Shown: positions 50,309-58,261 of the stretch, in pieces | Numbering within the stretch: the stretch's first letter is position 1 | Layout of the letters: each line of letters opens with the position of its first letter | DNA from: Sphingoaurantiacus capsulatus | GTDB lineage: Bacteria > Pseudomonadota > Alphaproteobacteria > Sphingomonadales > Sphingomonadaceae | Assembly (NCBI RefSeq): GCF_042648405.1 | Contig: NZ_JBHRXV010000008.1 | Location: forward strand, 1-64,000 | Reading direction: 5' to 3' | Length of the DNA: 64,000 bases | Made by a program: the position numbers and the translations under genes | The notes under the pieces: generated by a model | What the model was told of the DNA's origin: nothing | The model's database searches: none | The model's input: only the letters and a program-made list of their open reading frames with translations

Positions 50309-51298
50309 TTACGGCCCGACCGCCACGCCCTGCTTCTGCTGGACGAGGAAGCCCGGCAGCCTGCCGATCGCCGCTTCGGCTTCCTGCAACGTCCGCCGCA
50401 CGATCTCCGCCGCCGGCAGAATTTCGCGGACACCGCCGCCGCCCTGCCCGGCCGCGAGGCACTGCTTCGCGGGGTCGACATTGTCGACGATGCCGGCGAT
50501 CGGGCCGAGGCGGTTCTCGCGCACTGACTCCATCGCCTGCATCGGGAACGGCTGCACCGGCTTGCCCTCCCATTCCTTGGTGGTCTCGTTGGCGATAGCG
50601 CGCAGCGTCTTGCCCGTGAAGGCGCGGCTGATCACCGTGTCGGCCTCGCTCATCGCGACGATGGCGTCCTTGTAGGGCTGACCGGCGTGCGCCTCGGCGC
50701 TGGCGATGAAGCGGGTGCCCATCCACACGCCCTGGCAGCCGAAGGCCAGCGCGGCGGCGAGGCCGCGGCCGTCGTAGAGGCCGCCCGCCGCGATCACCGG
50801 CACGTCGACCGCGTCGACGACCTGCGGCCACAGCGCGACGCTGGCGACCGAGCCGGTATGGCCGCCGCCCTCGGTGCCCTGCACGATCACCACGTCGCAG
50901 CCGGCCTCGGCTGCCTTCTCGGCGTGGCGGACGGTGCCGCACATGCTCATCACGACGATGCCGGCGCCGTGCAGCTTTTCGAGGATCGAGGTCGGCACGC
51001 CGAGGCCGGCGATGAAGGCTTTCGCGCCCTCTTCGATGATGACGTCGACGCTTTCGATCAGCGTTTCGGGCTGCGCGGCGAGCAGGTCGACGCCGAACGG
51101 CTTGTCGGTCAGTTCCTTCACCCGGCGCATCTGGCCGCGGATGAATTCCGGCGAGGTGCCCGCCATGCCGAGCGAGCCGAAGCCGCCCGCCTCGCTGACC
51201 GCGGCGCAGACCTCGGCATAGGAGACGCCGCCCATGCCGGCGAGCAGGATCGGATGCTCGATGCCGAGCAGGTCGCAGATGGGCGTGCGAAGCGTCAT
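50309..51298 (-). CDS. Nitronate monooxygenase-like FMN protein (NPD family)
   Basis: A 329-residue TIM-barrel flavoprotein. TPICDLLGIEHPILLAGMGGVSYAEV opens the FMN-binding barrel, VIVQGTEGGGHTGS is the FMN-phosphate and active-site loop with the conserved His, and VIAAGGLYDGRGLAAALAFGCQGVWMGTRF the second phosphate-binding stretch. Members are annotated nitronate monooxygenase or enoyl reductase FabK-like; the sequence alone does not choose between them. It is monocistronic and divergent from the Tat-type SDR gene. Confidence 0.87.
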   Translation of the reverse strand: MTLRTPICDLLGIEHPILLAGMGGVSYAEVCAAVSEAGGFGSLGMAGTSPEFIRGQMRRVKELTDKPFGVDLLAAQPETLIESVDVIIEEGAKAFIAGLGVPTSILEKLHGAGIVVMSMCGTVRHAEKAAEAGCDVVIVQGTEGGGHTGSVASVALWPQVVDAVDVPVIAAGGLYDGRGLAAALAFGCQGVWMGTRFIASAEAHAGQPYKDAIVAMSEADTVISRAFTGKTLRAIANETTKEWEGKPVQPFPMQAMESVRENRLGPIAGIVDNVDPAKQCLAAGQGGGGVREILPAAEIVRRTLQEAEAAIGRLPGFLVQQKQGVAVGP

Positions 51299-51423
51299 GT
51301 GTCGGATACTCCCCGTGGATTGTTGGCGGCCATCCTAATGGTCGCGCGGCCGCCGCCTACTCCCCCTTTCAATAAGCGGCATCAGGCGTAAGCTGCCGCA
51401 AAAGATATTTCGGGGAGGAAACG

Positions 51424-52416
51424 ATGGCTGAGAACGGGATCGACCGGCGGGCGCTGCTCGGCGGCGCGGCGGTGATGGCAGCAGCGAGCGCGGCCCCCGT
51501 GGCCGCGCAAGCGAAGCTCGACGTGGCGGGCAAGTCGGTGCTGATCACCGGCTGCAGCTCGGGCTTCGGCAAGCTGACCGCGCTGCACCTGGCGCGGAAC
51601 GGCGCCAATGTCATCGCCTCGATGCGCAACACGCAGGGCGGCAAGCGCAAGGAAGCGCAGGAGCTGGCCGACGTCGCGGCGAAAGAGAAGCTGAGGCTGA
51701 GCGTCGTCGAGATCGACGTGCTGAGCGACGCGCTCGTCGCCTCGGGTACCGCGGCAGCGCAGAAGATCGCGGGTGGCGCGCTCGACGTGCTGGTCAACAA
51801 TGCCGGCATCGGCATCTCAGGCCCGGTCGAGCTGCTCGACCTTCAGGCGACGCAGCTGATCTTCGACACCAACCTCTTCGGCTATCTGCGCGTCGCCCGG
51901 GCGGTGCTGCCGGCGATGCGGGCGAAGAAGGCGGGGCTTGTGTTCAACGTGTCGTCGCAGCTCGGGCGCGTCGTCATCCCCGGCGTCGGCCATTATTCGT
52001 CGACCAAGTTCGGCGTCGAGGCGATGTTCGAAGCGATGGCCTATGAGCTGGCGCCGTTCGGCGTCGAGGTGACAATCATCCAGCCGGGCGGCTACCCGAC
52101 CGAAGTGTGGGCCAACGGCCGCCGCCTGTCCGACGCGGCGCTGGCCCGCGCCGATACCGAGCGCAAGGCGGCCTATGCCCCGCACATCGCGATGGCGGAG
52201 AAGATGTTCGGCACCGGCGGCAACACCGACCCGATGGATGTGGCGCGCGCGATCGGCGAGATCATCGCGATGCCGGCGGGCAGTCGCCCGCTGCGGCGGC
52301 CGGTGCATCCCAACACCAAGGCGACCGAGGCGCTGAACGCGGCGCATGCACAGGTGCAGGCGATGGCGCTCGGCAACGGCCCGTTCGCGCCATGGTTCAA
52401 GGCGGTGACCGACTGA
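51424..52416 (+). CDS. SDR family oxidoreductase with Tat-type signal peptide
   Basis: A 330-residue classical SDR with an N-terminal twin-arginine segment (GIDRRALLGGAAVMAAASAAPVAAQA). The SDR core follows: VLITGCSSGFGKLTALHLARNGA, VLVNNAGIGISG, FNVSSQLGRVV with the catalytic Ser, YSSTKFGVEAM with Tyr and Lys, and IIQPGGYPTEVW. Most SDRs are cytoplasmic; Tat export would carry the folded enzyme with its nicotinamide cofactor to the periplasm. GGGGAGG lies upstream of the ATG. A PEP-CTERM-like gene follows 56 bases later on the same strand. Confidence 0.87.
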   Translation: MAENGIDRRALLGGAAVMAAASAAPVAAQAKLDVAGKSVLITGCSSGFGKLTALHLARNGANVIASMRNTQGGKRKEAQELADVAAKEKLRLSVVEIDVLSDALVASGTAAAQKIAGGALDVLVNNAGIGISGPVELLDLQATQLIFDTNLFGYLRVARAVLPAMRAKKAGLVFNVSSQLGRVVIPGVGHYSSTKFGVEAMFEAMAYELAPFGVEVTIIQPGGYPTEVWANGRRLSDAALARADTERKAAYAPHIAMAEKMFGTGGNTDPMDVARAIGEIIAMPAGSRPLRRPVHPNTKATEALNAAHAQVQAMALGNGPFAPWFKAVTD

Positions 52417-52472
52417 CGACTAGACTCTTGCCGATCGCGGCCGCAAGTGTAGCGGCGACCGGGGGGAAATCG

Positions 52473-53201
52473 ATGCGCGCCGCTATCTGCTTGTCAGTTT
52501 CGATCATTGCGTTGGCGAGTGCGTCGGACGCCCGGGCGGCGGCGTTTCGCCTCGATGTTGTCGGAAACGTCGACTATCTGACGGCCCGGCAGGGCGGCAA
52601 TGTCGTCTCGACGCCTTCGGGCATGGTCTCTGTCGGTGACGAGTTTCGCCTGAGCGTTACCTTCGACACAGCGCCGGCGACCGTATCGCCGACCTTCGAC
52701 GCGGACCCGACCGTCAATATCTACGATCTGGTCGGATCCCGGATAACCGCCCGCATCGGTTCTTACACGACCACATTCAGCCCCCTGTTCTCGTTCAACA
52801 GCCAGATACAGATCTGGAACGATCGGGATGTTGTCGGTGCGGTCGACGCGCAGTCGTTCAACTTTTTCAATTACAACTTCTCTCCACCAAGCGGCTACGC
52901 CTTCGACGTGGGCAGTGGTCTCGTCTCCGAAAGCATTACTTTCAATGCGTTCGATTTTTCCGCCAGCGCGCGCGGCGACGACCTCATAACCAGCTTGATG
53001 CCGCTGTCATTGTTCGCGAGCAGAAGCTTCAACTACGGGCTGCTCAACGCCGATAGCGATCTTTTCCTCTATGTCGGATCGACGGTGAACGAGGCCACGC
53101 TGACAGCGATACCGGCACCCGCTGGCTGGCAGATGATGATGCTTGGGATCGGCCTGTTGGCAGCCCGGCCACGCCGTTTTCGGCGTGGTTCGAGGCGGTA
53201 G
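52473..53201 (+). CDS. PEP-CTERM-like secreted protein
   Basis: A 242-residue secreted protein. Signal peptide ICLSVSIIALASASDARA. The C-terminus has a variant sorting tail, IPAPAGWQMMMLGIGLLAARPRRFRRGSRR, with PAPAGW in place of PEP plus a hydrophobic helix and basic end, a form common in sphingomonads. The body is rich in Phe, Asn and Ser with no recognised domain. GGGGGGAA sits just before the ATG at 52473. Base composition is lower in GC than its neighbours, seen in AT-rich codons such as TTTTTC, which may point to relaxed selection or transfer. Confidence 0.75.
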   Translation: MRAAICLSVSIIALASASDARAAAFRLDVVGNVDYLTARQGGNVVSTPSGMVSVGDEFRLSVTFDTAPATVSPTFDADPTVNIYDLVGSRITARIGSYTTTFSPLFSFNSQIQIWNDRDVVGAVDAQSFNFFNYNFSPPSGYAFDVGSGLVSESITFNAFDFSASARGDDLITSLMPLSLFASRSFNYGLLNADSDLFLYVGSTVNEATLTAIPAPAGWQMMMLGIGLLAARPRRFRRGSRR

Positions 53202-53243
53202 CGAGTTAGGCGCACAGCACCGCTCACCGCCCTTACCCAAACA

Positions 53244-53275
53244 TTCGTCATCCCGGCAAAGGATGGGATGACGAA
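53244..53275. terminator. Bidirectional terminator hairpin
   Basis: TTCGTCATCCC at 53244-53254 pairs perfectly with GGGATGACGAA at 53265-53275. It lies between convergent genes ending at 53201 and 53303. The sequence is a short member of the GTCATCCCGGC palindrome family reused as a terminator. Confidence 0.6.
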
Positions 53276-53302
53276 CGTCAGGTGCGTGATAGAGGGGCGC
53301 CC

Positions 53303-54739
53303 CTACTCGGCCGCTTCCTTGGGTGCGAAGCCGAGGACCGCCTTCGTCTCGAGGAATTCGCCGAACGCGTGGTCGCCCCATTCGCGGCCGTTGCCCGACT
53401 GCTTGTAGCCGCCGAACGGCGCCATGAAGTCGATGCCGGCGCCGTTGATGTTCACCTGGCCGGCGCGCATCGACTTCGCCACGCGGCGGGCGTGCTCGGG
53501 CTCGCCCTGCACATAGGCGGCGAGGCCGTATTCGGTGTCGTGCGCCACCGCGATCGCTTCCTCTTCCGACTGGTAGCCGAGGATGGCGAGCACCGGCCCG
53601 AAGATTTCCTCCTTCGAAATCGACATCTCGCTGGTGACGTCGGCGAAGACGGTGGGCTTCACATAATAGCCCTTCTCCAGCCCGTCCGGGCGGCCGACAC
53701 CGCCGGCGACCAGCGTGGCGCCCTCGTCGATGCCCTTCTGGATCAAGGTCTGGATCTTGTTGAACTGAACCTCGGAAACGACCGGGCCCATCGCCGAATT
53801 GCCGGTCGGGTCGCCGACGGTGGTCGCCTCGGCCGCGGCCTTGGCGATCTCCTTTACCTGCGCCATGCGGCCGGCGGGGACGAGCATGCGGGTCGGCGCG
53901 TTGCACGACTGGCCCGAGTTCATCATCACCGATTTGACGCCGCCGGCGATCGCCGCGTTGAAGTCGGCATCGTCGAGGACGATGTTCGGCGACTTGCCAC
54001 CCAGTTCCTGATGGACGCGCTTGACCGTCGGAGCGGCGTTGCGCGCCACCTCAATGCCGGCGCGGGTCGAGCCGGTGAAGCTGACCATGTCGATCTGCGG
54101 ATGGCTGGAGATGGCGGCGCCAACGGTGGGACCGTCGCCGTTGACCATGTTGTAAACGCCCGCCGGCACGCCGGCCGCGTGCATGATCTCGCTCCAGATG
54201 TACCCCGAGAAAGGCGCAACCTCGGAGGGTTTCAGCACCATCGTGCAGCCCGTGGCGAGCGCCGGGGCGACCTTGGTCGCGATCTGGTTCACCGGCCAGT
54301 TCCACGGCGTGATGAAGCCGCAGACGCCGATCGGGTCCTTCACCAGCAGCGTGGTGCCGCGCAGCTCCTCGAACTTGTAATCCTTCAGCACCGCCATCGC
54401 GGTCTGCAGATGCGCGATGCCGAGCGCCGCCTGCGCCTGGTTGGCGAGATAGGCGGGCGCGCCCATCTCCTCGGTGATGGCGGCGGCCATGTCGTTGTAG
54501 CGCTTCTGATATTCGGCGACGACCGCGCCCAGCAGGTCGAGGCGATCCTTGACGCTGGTCTGCGAGAAGCTGGCGAACGCCCGGCGCGCGGCCTGCGCAG
54601 CCCGGTCGACATCGACCGCCGAGCCGAGGCTGATGCGCCCGGCGACGCCTTCGTTCGCCGGGTTGATGACGTCGAGCGTCTTCGGCTCGACCGGGTCGAC
54701 CCACTGACCGTCAATGTAGAATTTGAGATAGTCGCGCAT
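53303..54739 (-). CDS. Aldehyde dehydrogenase family protein
   Basis: A 478-residue NAD(P)-dependent aldehyde dehydrogenase. PWNWPVNQIATKVAPALATG is the Asn-bearing motif, FTGSTRAGIEVA the nucleotide motif, Glu245 in HQELGGKS and Cys279 in NSGQSCNAP the catalytic residues, and EEIFGPVLAILGY the C-terminal motif. Cytoplasmic. GGAGG lies 9 bases upstream of the ATG. It oxidises an aldehyde to the acid; the substrate cannot be read from sequence. It is monocistronic by spacing. Confidence 0.92.
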   Translation of the reverse strand: MRDYLKFYIDGQWVDPVEPKTLDVINPANEGVAGRISLGSAVDVDRAAQAARRAFASFSQTSVKDRLDLLGAVVAEYQKRYNDMAAAITEEMGAPAYLANQAQAALGIAHLQTAMAVLKDYKFEELRGTTLLVKDPIGVCGFITPWNWPVNQIATKVAPALATGCTMVLKPSEVAPFSGYIWSEIMHAAGVPAGVYNMVNGDGPTVGAAISSHPQIDMVSFTGSTRAGIEVARNAAPTVKRVHQELGGKSPNIVLDDADFNAAIAGGVKSVMMNSGQSCNAPTRMLVPAGRMAQVKEIAKAAAEATTVGDPTGNSAMGPVVSEVQFNKIQTLIQKGIDEGATLVAGGVGRPDGLEKGYYVKPTVFADVTSEMSISKEEIFGPVLAILGYQSEEEAIAVAHDTEYGLAAYVQGEPEHARRVAKSMRAGQVNINGAGIDFMAPFGGYKQSGNGREWGDHAFGEFLETKAVLGFAPKEAAE

Positions 54740-54844
54740 AACCGGCTCCCTCCAAGGTATTTTGCGGCCAGCTTAGAGGGCGCGCACGCCGATACTAGCC
54801 CGCACTCGCGCTAGGATCGTTCGCCCGGAACGGCCAATCGCATT

Positions 54845-55048
54845 TCAGGCAGCAACCGGCGTGCGGCCGAACAGACGGCCGGCCCAGGCACGCTCGTGGA
54901 AGAAGAAGGCGACAGCGTTCACGCAGGGTTCGATGATCGCGATGCCGCCGGCGATTTCGATCGAGCCGGTCAGCAGATAGGCGACGGTGAAGCCGATCGT
55001 CAGGTGGATCGACAGGTAGGTCAGGGTCTTCAGATACTCGGTCGGCAT
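54845..55048 (-). CDS. DUF2061 small membrane protein
   Basis: A 67-residue protein with two hydrophobic segments (SIHLTIGFTVAYLLTG and IEIAGGIAIIEPCVNAVAFFF) and the family hallmark EPCVNAVAFFFHERAW. DUF2061 proteins are small inner-membrane proteins of unknown function. Upstream on the minus strand is an ATG with GAGGAGACG nearby, a good ribosome site. It is monocistronic. Confidence 0.87.
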   Translation of the reverse strand: MPTEYLKTLTYLSIHLTIGFTVAYLLTGSIEIAGGIAIIEPCVNAVAFFFHERAWAGRLFGRTPVAA

Positions 55049-55157
55049 CGGCGTCTCCTCGGGTTCGAGGTATATGCGAATGATTCGCAGGAGTGCTAAT
55101 GAGGAGTTCCGATGGCTGTGATCGGTTTTGTTGGTGAAGGGGCGTCTACCCCCTCCC

Positions 55158-55243
55158 CCGCTGACCCTGAGCTTGTCGAAGGGTGATGGGTTTGCACGAC
55201 CAGCGTGCGCGCGCTCGCCTTTCGACAGGCTCAGGGTGAGCGG
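55158..55243. repeat. Inverted repeat of the CTGAGCTTGTCGAAGGG family
   Basis: CCGCTGACCCTGAGCTTGTC begins near 55158 and the related CCTTTCGACAGGCTCAGGGT begins near 55218, in opposite orientation. A single partial copy is at about 28712-28745. No gene lies in the 275 bases between 55049 and 55323. Confidence 0.75.
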
Positions 55244-55263
55244 GAGAGGACAGTGAGTTGCAG

Positions 55264-55290
55264 CTGGATATCGGCTTTCGCCGGTATGAC
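55264..55290. repeat. Dispersed palindromic repeat, single half
   Basis: One arm of the CTGGATACCGGCTTTCGCCG family with a single change (GATATCGG), 33 bases from the stop of the M20 gene. Confidence 0.75.
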
Positions 55291-55323
55291 GGGTGTGGGG
55301 TGTTGCGGCGGTGCTCGCCCCGC

Positions 55324-56709
55324 TTACTTGCCCGCGCTCAACGCCCCACGCTTGCGGCTGCCCTTCATCACCAGCGTGGCCGGCGGCAGCGGCTTCGCAT
55401 CACGGCCGAACAGGCCAAGCGCGGCGCTGCTCATCGCCTCGACGCCCATCGCGATGGTGGGCGCGGCGTCGGGGGCGAAGCGGGAACTGTGCTGGGCGGG
55501 GAGCTTGGACGGGTTGCCCTTCACCGCGCGCCATTCGACCGGATCGACGGCGCCGAGCCAGAAGATCAGGCTCTCGATCGATGTGTCGGCGCGGTAATAT
55601 TCGCTGAAATCCTCGCCGCCCATCACCGCCGGCTGCAGGATCACCTTGTCCTTGCCGAAGCGCTCGGCGAACAGATCGCCGATGTGCCGGGTCAGCCGGT
55701 CGGTGTTGTAGGTCGCGGGGGTGAAGTCGTCGCCGACGGTCATCACCGGCATGCGGTCCTGCGGAAAGCCGGCGGCCTGCGCCTCGCCCAGCGCGATGCG
55801 GCGGATGCCGTCGAGCAGGCGCGCACGCGATTCGTCGCCGTAGCTGCGCACCGTCAGTTGCAGCCGCACCTCGTCGGGGATGATGTTGTGCTTGCTGCCG
55901 CCGTGGATCGAGCCGACCGAGATGACGGCGGGCGTGTCATGCTGCTGGCTTTCCTTCGCCGCCAGCTCCTGCAGCGCCACCACGGTGCGCGAGGCGAGCA
56001 TGATCGGGTCCTTCGCCACCTGCGGATAGGCGCCGTGGCCGCCGATACCGCGGATGTCGAGATCGACCGAATCGACGTTGGCCAGCGCATAGCCGTGCGA
56101 ATAGGCGATCATCCCGGCGGGGAGCGCGGCATGGCTGTGCAGCGCCAGCACATAGTCGGGCTTCGGAAAGCGTTCGTAGAGGCCGTCGTTCAGCATGGCG
56201 AGCGCGCCGCCGCCGCGTTCCTCGGCAGGCTGGCCGATCATTACCAAGGTGCCCGACCAGCTGGCGCGGTCGGCGACGAGGCGGCGGGCGGTGCCGACCC
56301 AGGCGGCCATGTGCAGATCATGCCCGCAGGCGTGCATCACCGGCACCGTCTGCCCGTCGGGGCCGGTAGCCGTCGCCTTGCTGGCAAACGAAAGCCCAGT
56401 TTCCTCCTGCACCGGGAGCGCGTCCATGTCGGCGCGGATCATCACCACCGGGCCGGGGCCGTTCTCCAACACCGCGACGACGCCGGTCTTGCCGACGCCG
56501 GTGGTCACGGTGAAGCCGAGCTGGCGCGCCTCGGCGGCGAGGCGGGCGGCGGTACGCACTTCCTGGAAGGACAGTTCGGGATGCTGGTGGAGATCGCGAT
56601 AGACGTTGAGGAGGTAGGTCGAGTCGCTGGGCGCGGGCAGCACCAGATCGGCGGCAGACGCGCCACCGGCGAGTGCAAGGCACAGGAGTGGCGCCAGTTT
56701 CCAGCGCAT
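55324..56709 (-). CDS. Secreted M20D amidohydrolase (HipO-like)
   Basis: A 461-residue exported N-acyl-amino-acid amidohydrolase. Signal peptide MRWKLAPLLCLALAGGASA. RDLHQHPELSFQE is the M20D opening, MIRADMDALPV and MHACGHDLHMAA hold metal ligands, GQPAEERGGGALAML the catalytic Glu, and AVMGGEDFSEY the late Glu motif. It hydrolyses amide bonds such as hippurate-type or N-acyl amino acids in the periplasm. GGGGAGGG precedes the ATG. It is divergent from the type I secretion operon and stands alone. Confidence 0.9.
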   Translation of the reverse strand: MRWKLAPLLCLALAGGASAADLVLPAPSDSTYLLNVYRDLHQHPELSFQEVRTAARLAAEARQLGFTVTTGVGKTGVVAVLENGPGPVVMIRADMDALPVQEETGLSFASKATATGPDGQTVPVMHACGHDLHMAAWVGTARRLVADRASWSGTLVMIGQPAEERGGGALAMLNDGLYERFPKPDYVLALHSHAALPAGMIAYSHGYALANVDSVDLDIRGIGGHGAYPQVAKDPIMLASRTVVALQELAAKESQQHDTPAVISVGSIHGGSKHNIIPDEVRLQLTVRSYGDESRARLLDGIRRIALGEAQAAGFPQDRMPVMTVGDDFTPATYNTDRLTRHIGDLFAERFGKDKVILQPAVMGGEDFSEYYRADTSIESLIFWLGAVDPVEWRAVKGNPSKLPAQHSSRFAPDAAPTIAMGVEAMSSAALGLFGRDAKPLPPATLVMKGSRKRGALSAGK

Positions 56710-56836
56710 GCAATTCCCTCCCCAGAGAATTCCCGTTATGTAACGCGAAGCCTACCTCAAACGAGCGTCAGGCCAAGAGTGTTTCGCTCATTCTGCCGAG
56801 GGGACCGGCCGGGTAGCGCAGTTTGGGAACGGAATC

Positions 56837-58261
56837 TTGAAGTCATCACGCACGGCAGCCGCCGTCGCGGCGCTCCTGCTGGCCGCGCCAGCCGGCGCAC
56901 AGGTCCCCATCGCCACCCTGCCCGGCCCGTCCGGGCAGCCGCAGGCGATCGATCCCGCGAAAGACCCGCTGCTCAACTTTTTGAAACGCGCCGATGCCAA
57001 TGCGGCGTTTGGCCCCTCGGTGACGCGCGCGATCGAAAGTCACCCGAGCGTGCTCGAGGCGATCGCCGCGCAGCGCGAGGCGCGGCAGGTGCGCGCCGAA
57101 ATCCGCGCCGGCCGGCTGCCGCGCGTCGATGTGGTGCTGAACGGCGACTACAGCATCGCCCGCAATTTCGAGATCGATAACGACAATATCATCGAGCGGT
57201 CGCGCCCGCGCACCCGCACCGACGCCAACATCAGTGCCGAGCAGTTGCTGCTCGATTTCGGCGCCACGTCCCGGCGAGTCGCCGCCGCCTCGGCGCGGAT
57301 TTCCGCCGCCGAGGCCGAAGTGCGGCGGGTAGCGAACGACGCCGGCCTGCGCGCCGTCGCGGCCTATTATGACGTGCTCGCCTACCAGACGCTCAACGAC
57401 ATGGGTCAGGCGTTCATCCAGCGGCACCGCGATATCCTGAGCGATACCAGGATGCGCTTCGAGCAGGGCTATGGCGCCGGCGGCGACGTGGCGCGGGTCG
57501 AATCCTATCTGGCGAGCGCCGAGGGCACCGTCGCGCGGTTCGAGCGACAGCTCGCCTCCTCGCGGGCGCGTTATCTCGAAGCCTTCGGCGAGCCGGCGCC
57601 GGCGCGCATCGTCCGCCCCGCCCCGCCGGAAAGCGAGGCAGCGACCGCCGAGGATGCCGCCGAGTTGAGCGCGCGCGCACCCGAAGTGACGGCAGCGAAG
57701 GCGCGCGAGGCGAGCGCGGAGCGCGAATGGCGCGCCGCCCGGTCTGACCGGCTGCCGCGCATCACCGGCGTCATCGACGGCACGCAGTATGACGTGCTTG
57801 ATGACGGCGACGATTACGACGTGCGCGGCCGGCTGGTGCTGCGCCACAATCTGTTCAGCGGCGGCCAGACCTCGGCCCGCGCCAACCAGGCGCTCGCCCG
57901 CTACCGCCAGTCGGAGTTCGCCGCCGAGCGGGTGGTGAACGAGGCGGGCCGCGACGCCGGCATCGCCTTCGAGGACGTCCGCGTGCTGGAGAAGCAGGCG
58001 GCGACGCTGGAGCGCGCCTACATCGCCAACCGCCGCACCCGCGACCTGTTCGTCGAGCAGTTCAAGGTGTCGCGCGGCAGCCTGCTCGACGTGCTGCAGG
58101 CCGAGCAGGATTATTTCGAGGCGGCGACCGCTTATCTGCAGGGCTCGACCGAGCTCGACGTGGCGCGGCACGTGCTGCTCGACCGCACCGGCGAGCTGCT
58201 CGACCACTTCAATCTTTCCTTCAGCTTCAGCGACGCCCAGTCGCTCTTCGGAGGCCGCTGA
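56837..58261 (+). CDS. TolC family outer-membrane channel, type I secretion
   Basis: A 474-residue outer-membrane efflux protein. After a signal peptide (RTAAAVAALLLAAPAGAQ) it shows the two TolC repeats: AIESHPSVLEAIAAQREARQVRAEIRAGRLPRVDV in the first and EVTAAKAREASAEREWRAARSDRLPRITG in the second, with long coiled-coil stretches. It would form the trimeric exit duct of the secretion system whose inner-membrane parts are encoded next. The start is TTG with GGA just upstream. Its stop shares a base with the ABC gene start (TGATG). Confidence 0.88.
   Translation: MKSSRTAAAVAALLLAAPAGAQVPIATLPGPSGQPQAIDPAKDPLLNFLKRADANAAFGPSVTRAIESHPSVLEAIAAQREARQVRAEIRAGRLPRVDVVLNGDYSIARNFEIDNDNIIERSRPRTRTDANISAEQLLLDFGATSRRVAAASARISAAEAEVRRVANDAGLRAVAAYYDVLAYQTLNDMGQAFIQRHRDILSDTRMRFEQGYGAGGDVARVESYLASAEGTVARFERQLASSRARYLEAFGEPAPARIVRPAPPESEAATAEDAAELSARAPEVTAAKAREASAEREWRAARSDRLPRITGVIDGTQYDVLDDGDDYDVRGRLVLRHNLFSGGQTSARANQALARYRQSEFAAERVVNEAGRDAGIAFEDVRVLEKQAATLERAYIANRRTRDLFVEQFKVSRGSLLDVLQAEQDYFEAATAYLQGSTELDVARHVLLDRTGELLDHFNLSFSFSDAQSLFGGR

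Noticed and set aside
53303..54739. Aldehyde dehydrogenase as the missing ketoglutarate semialdehyde dehydrogenase of the island
   Set aside because: It is about 30 kb away, separately transcribed, and its sequence does not single out that substrate.
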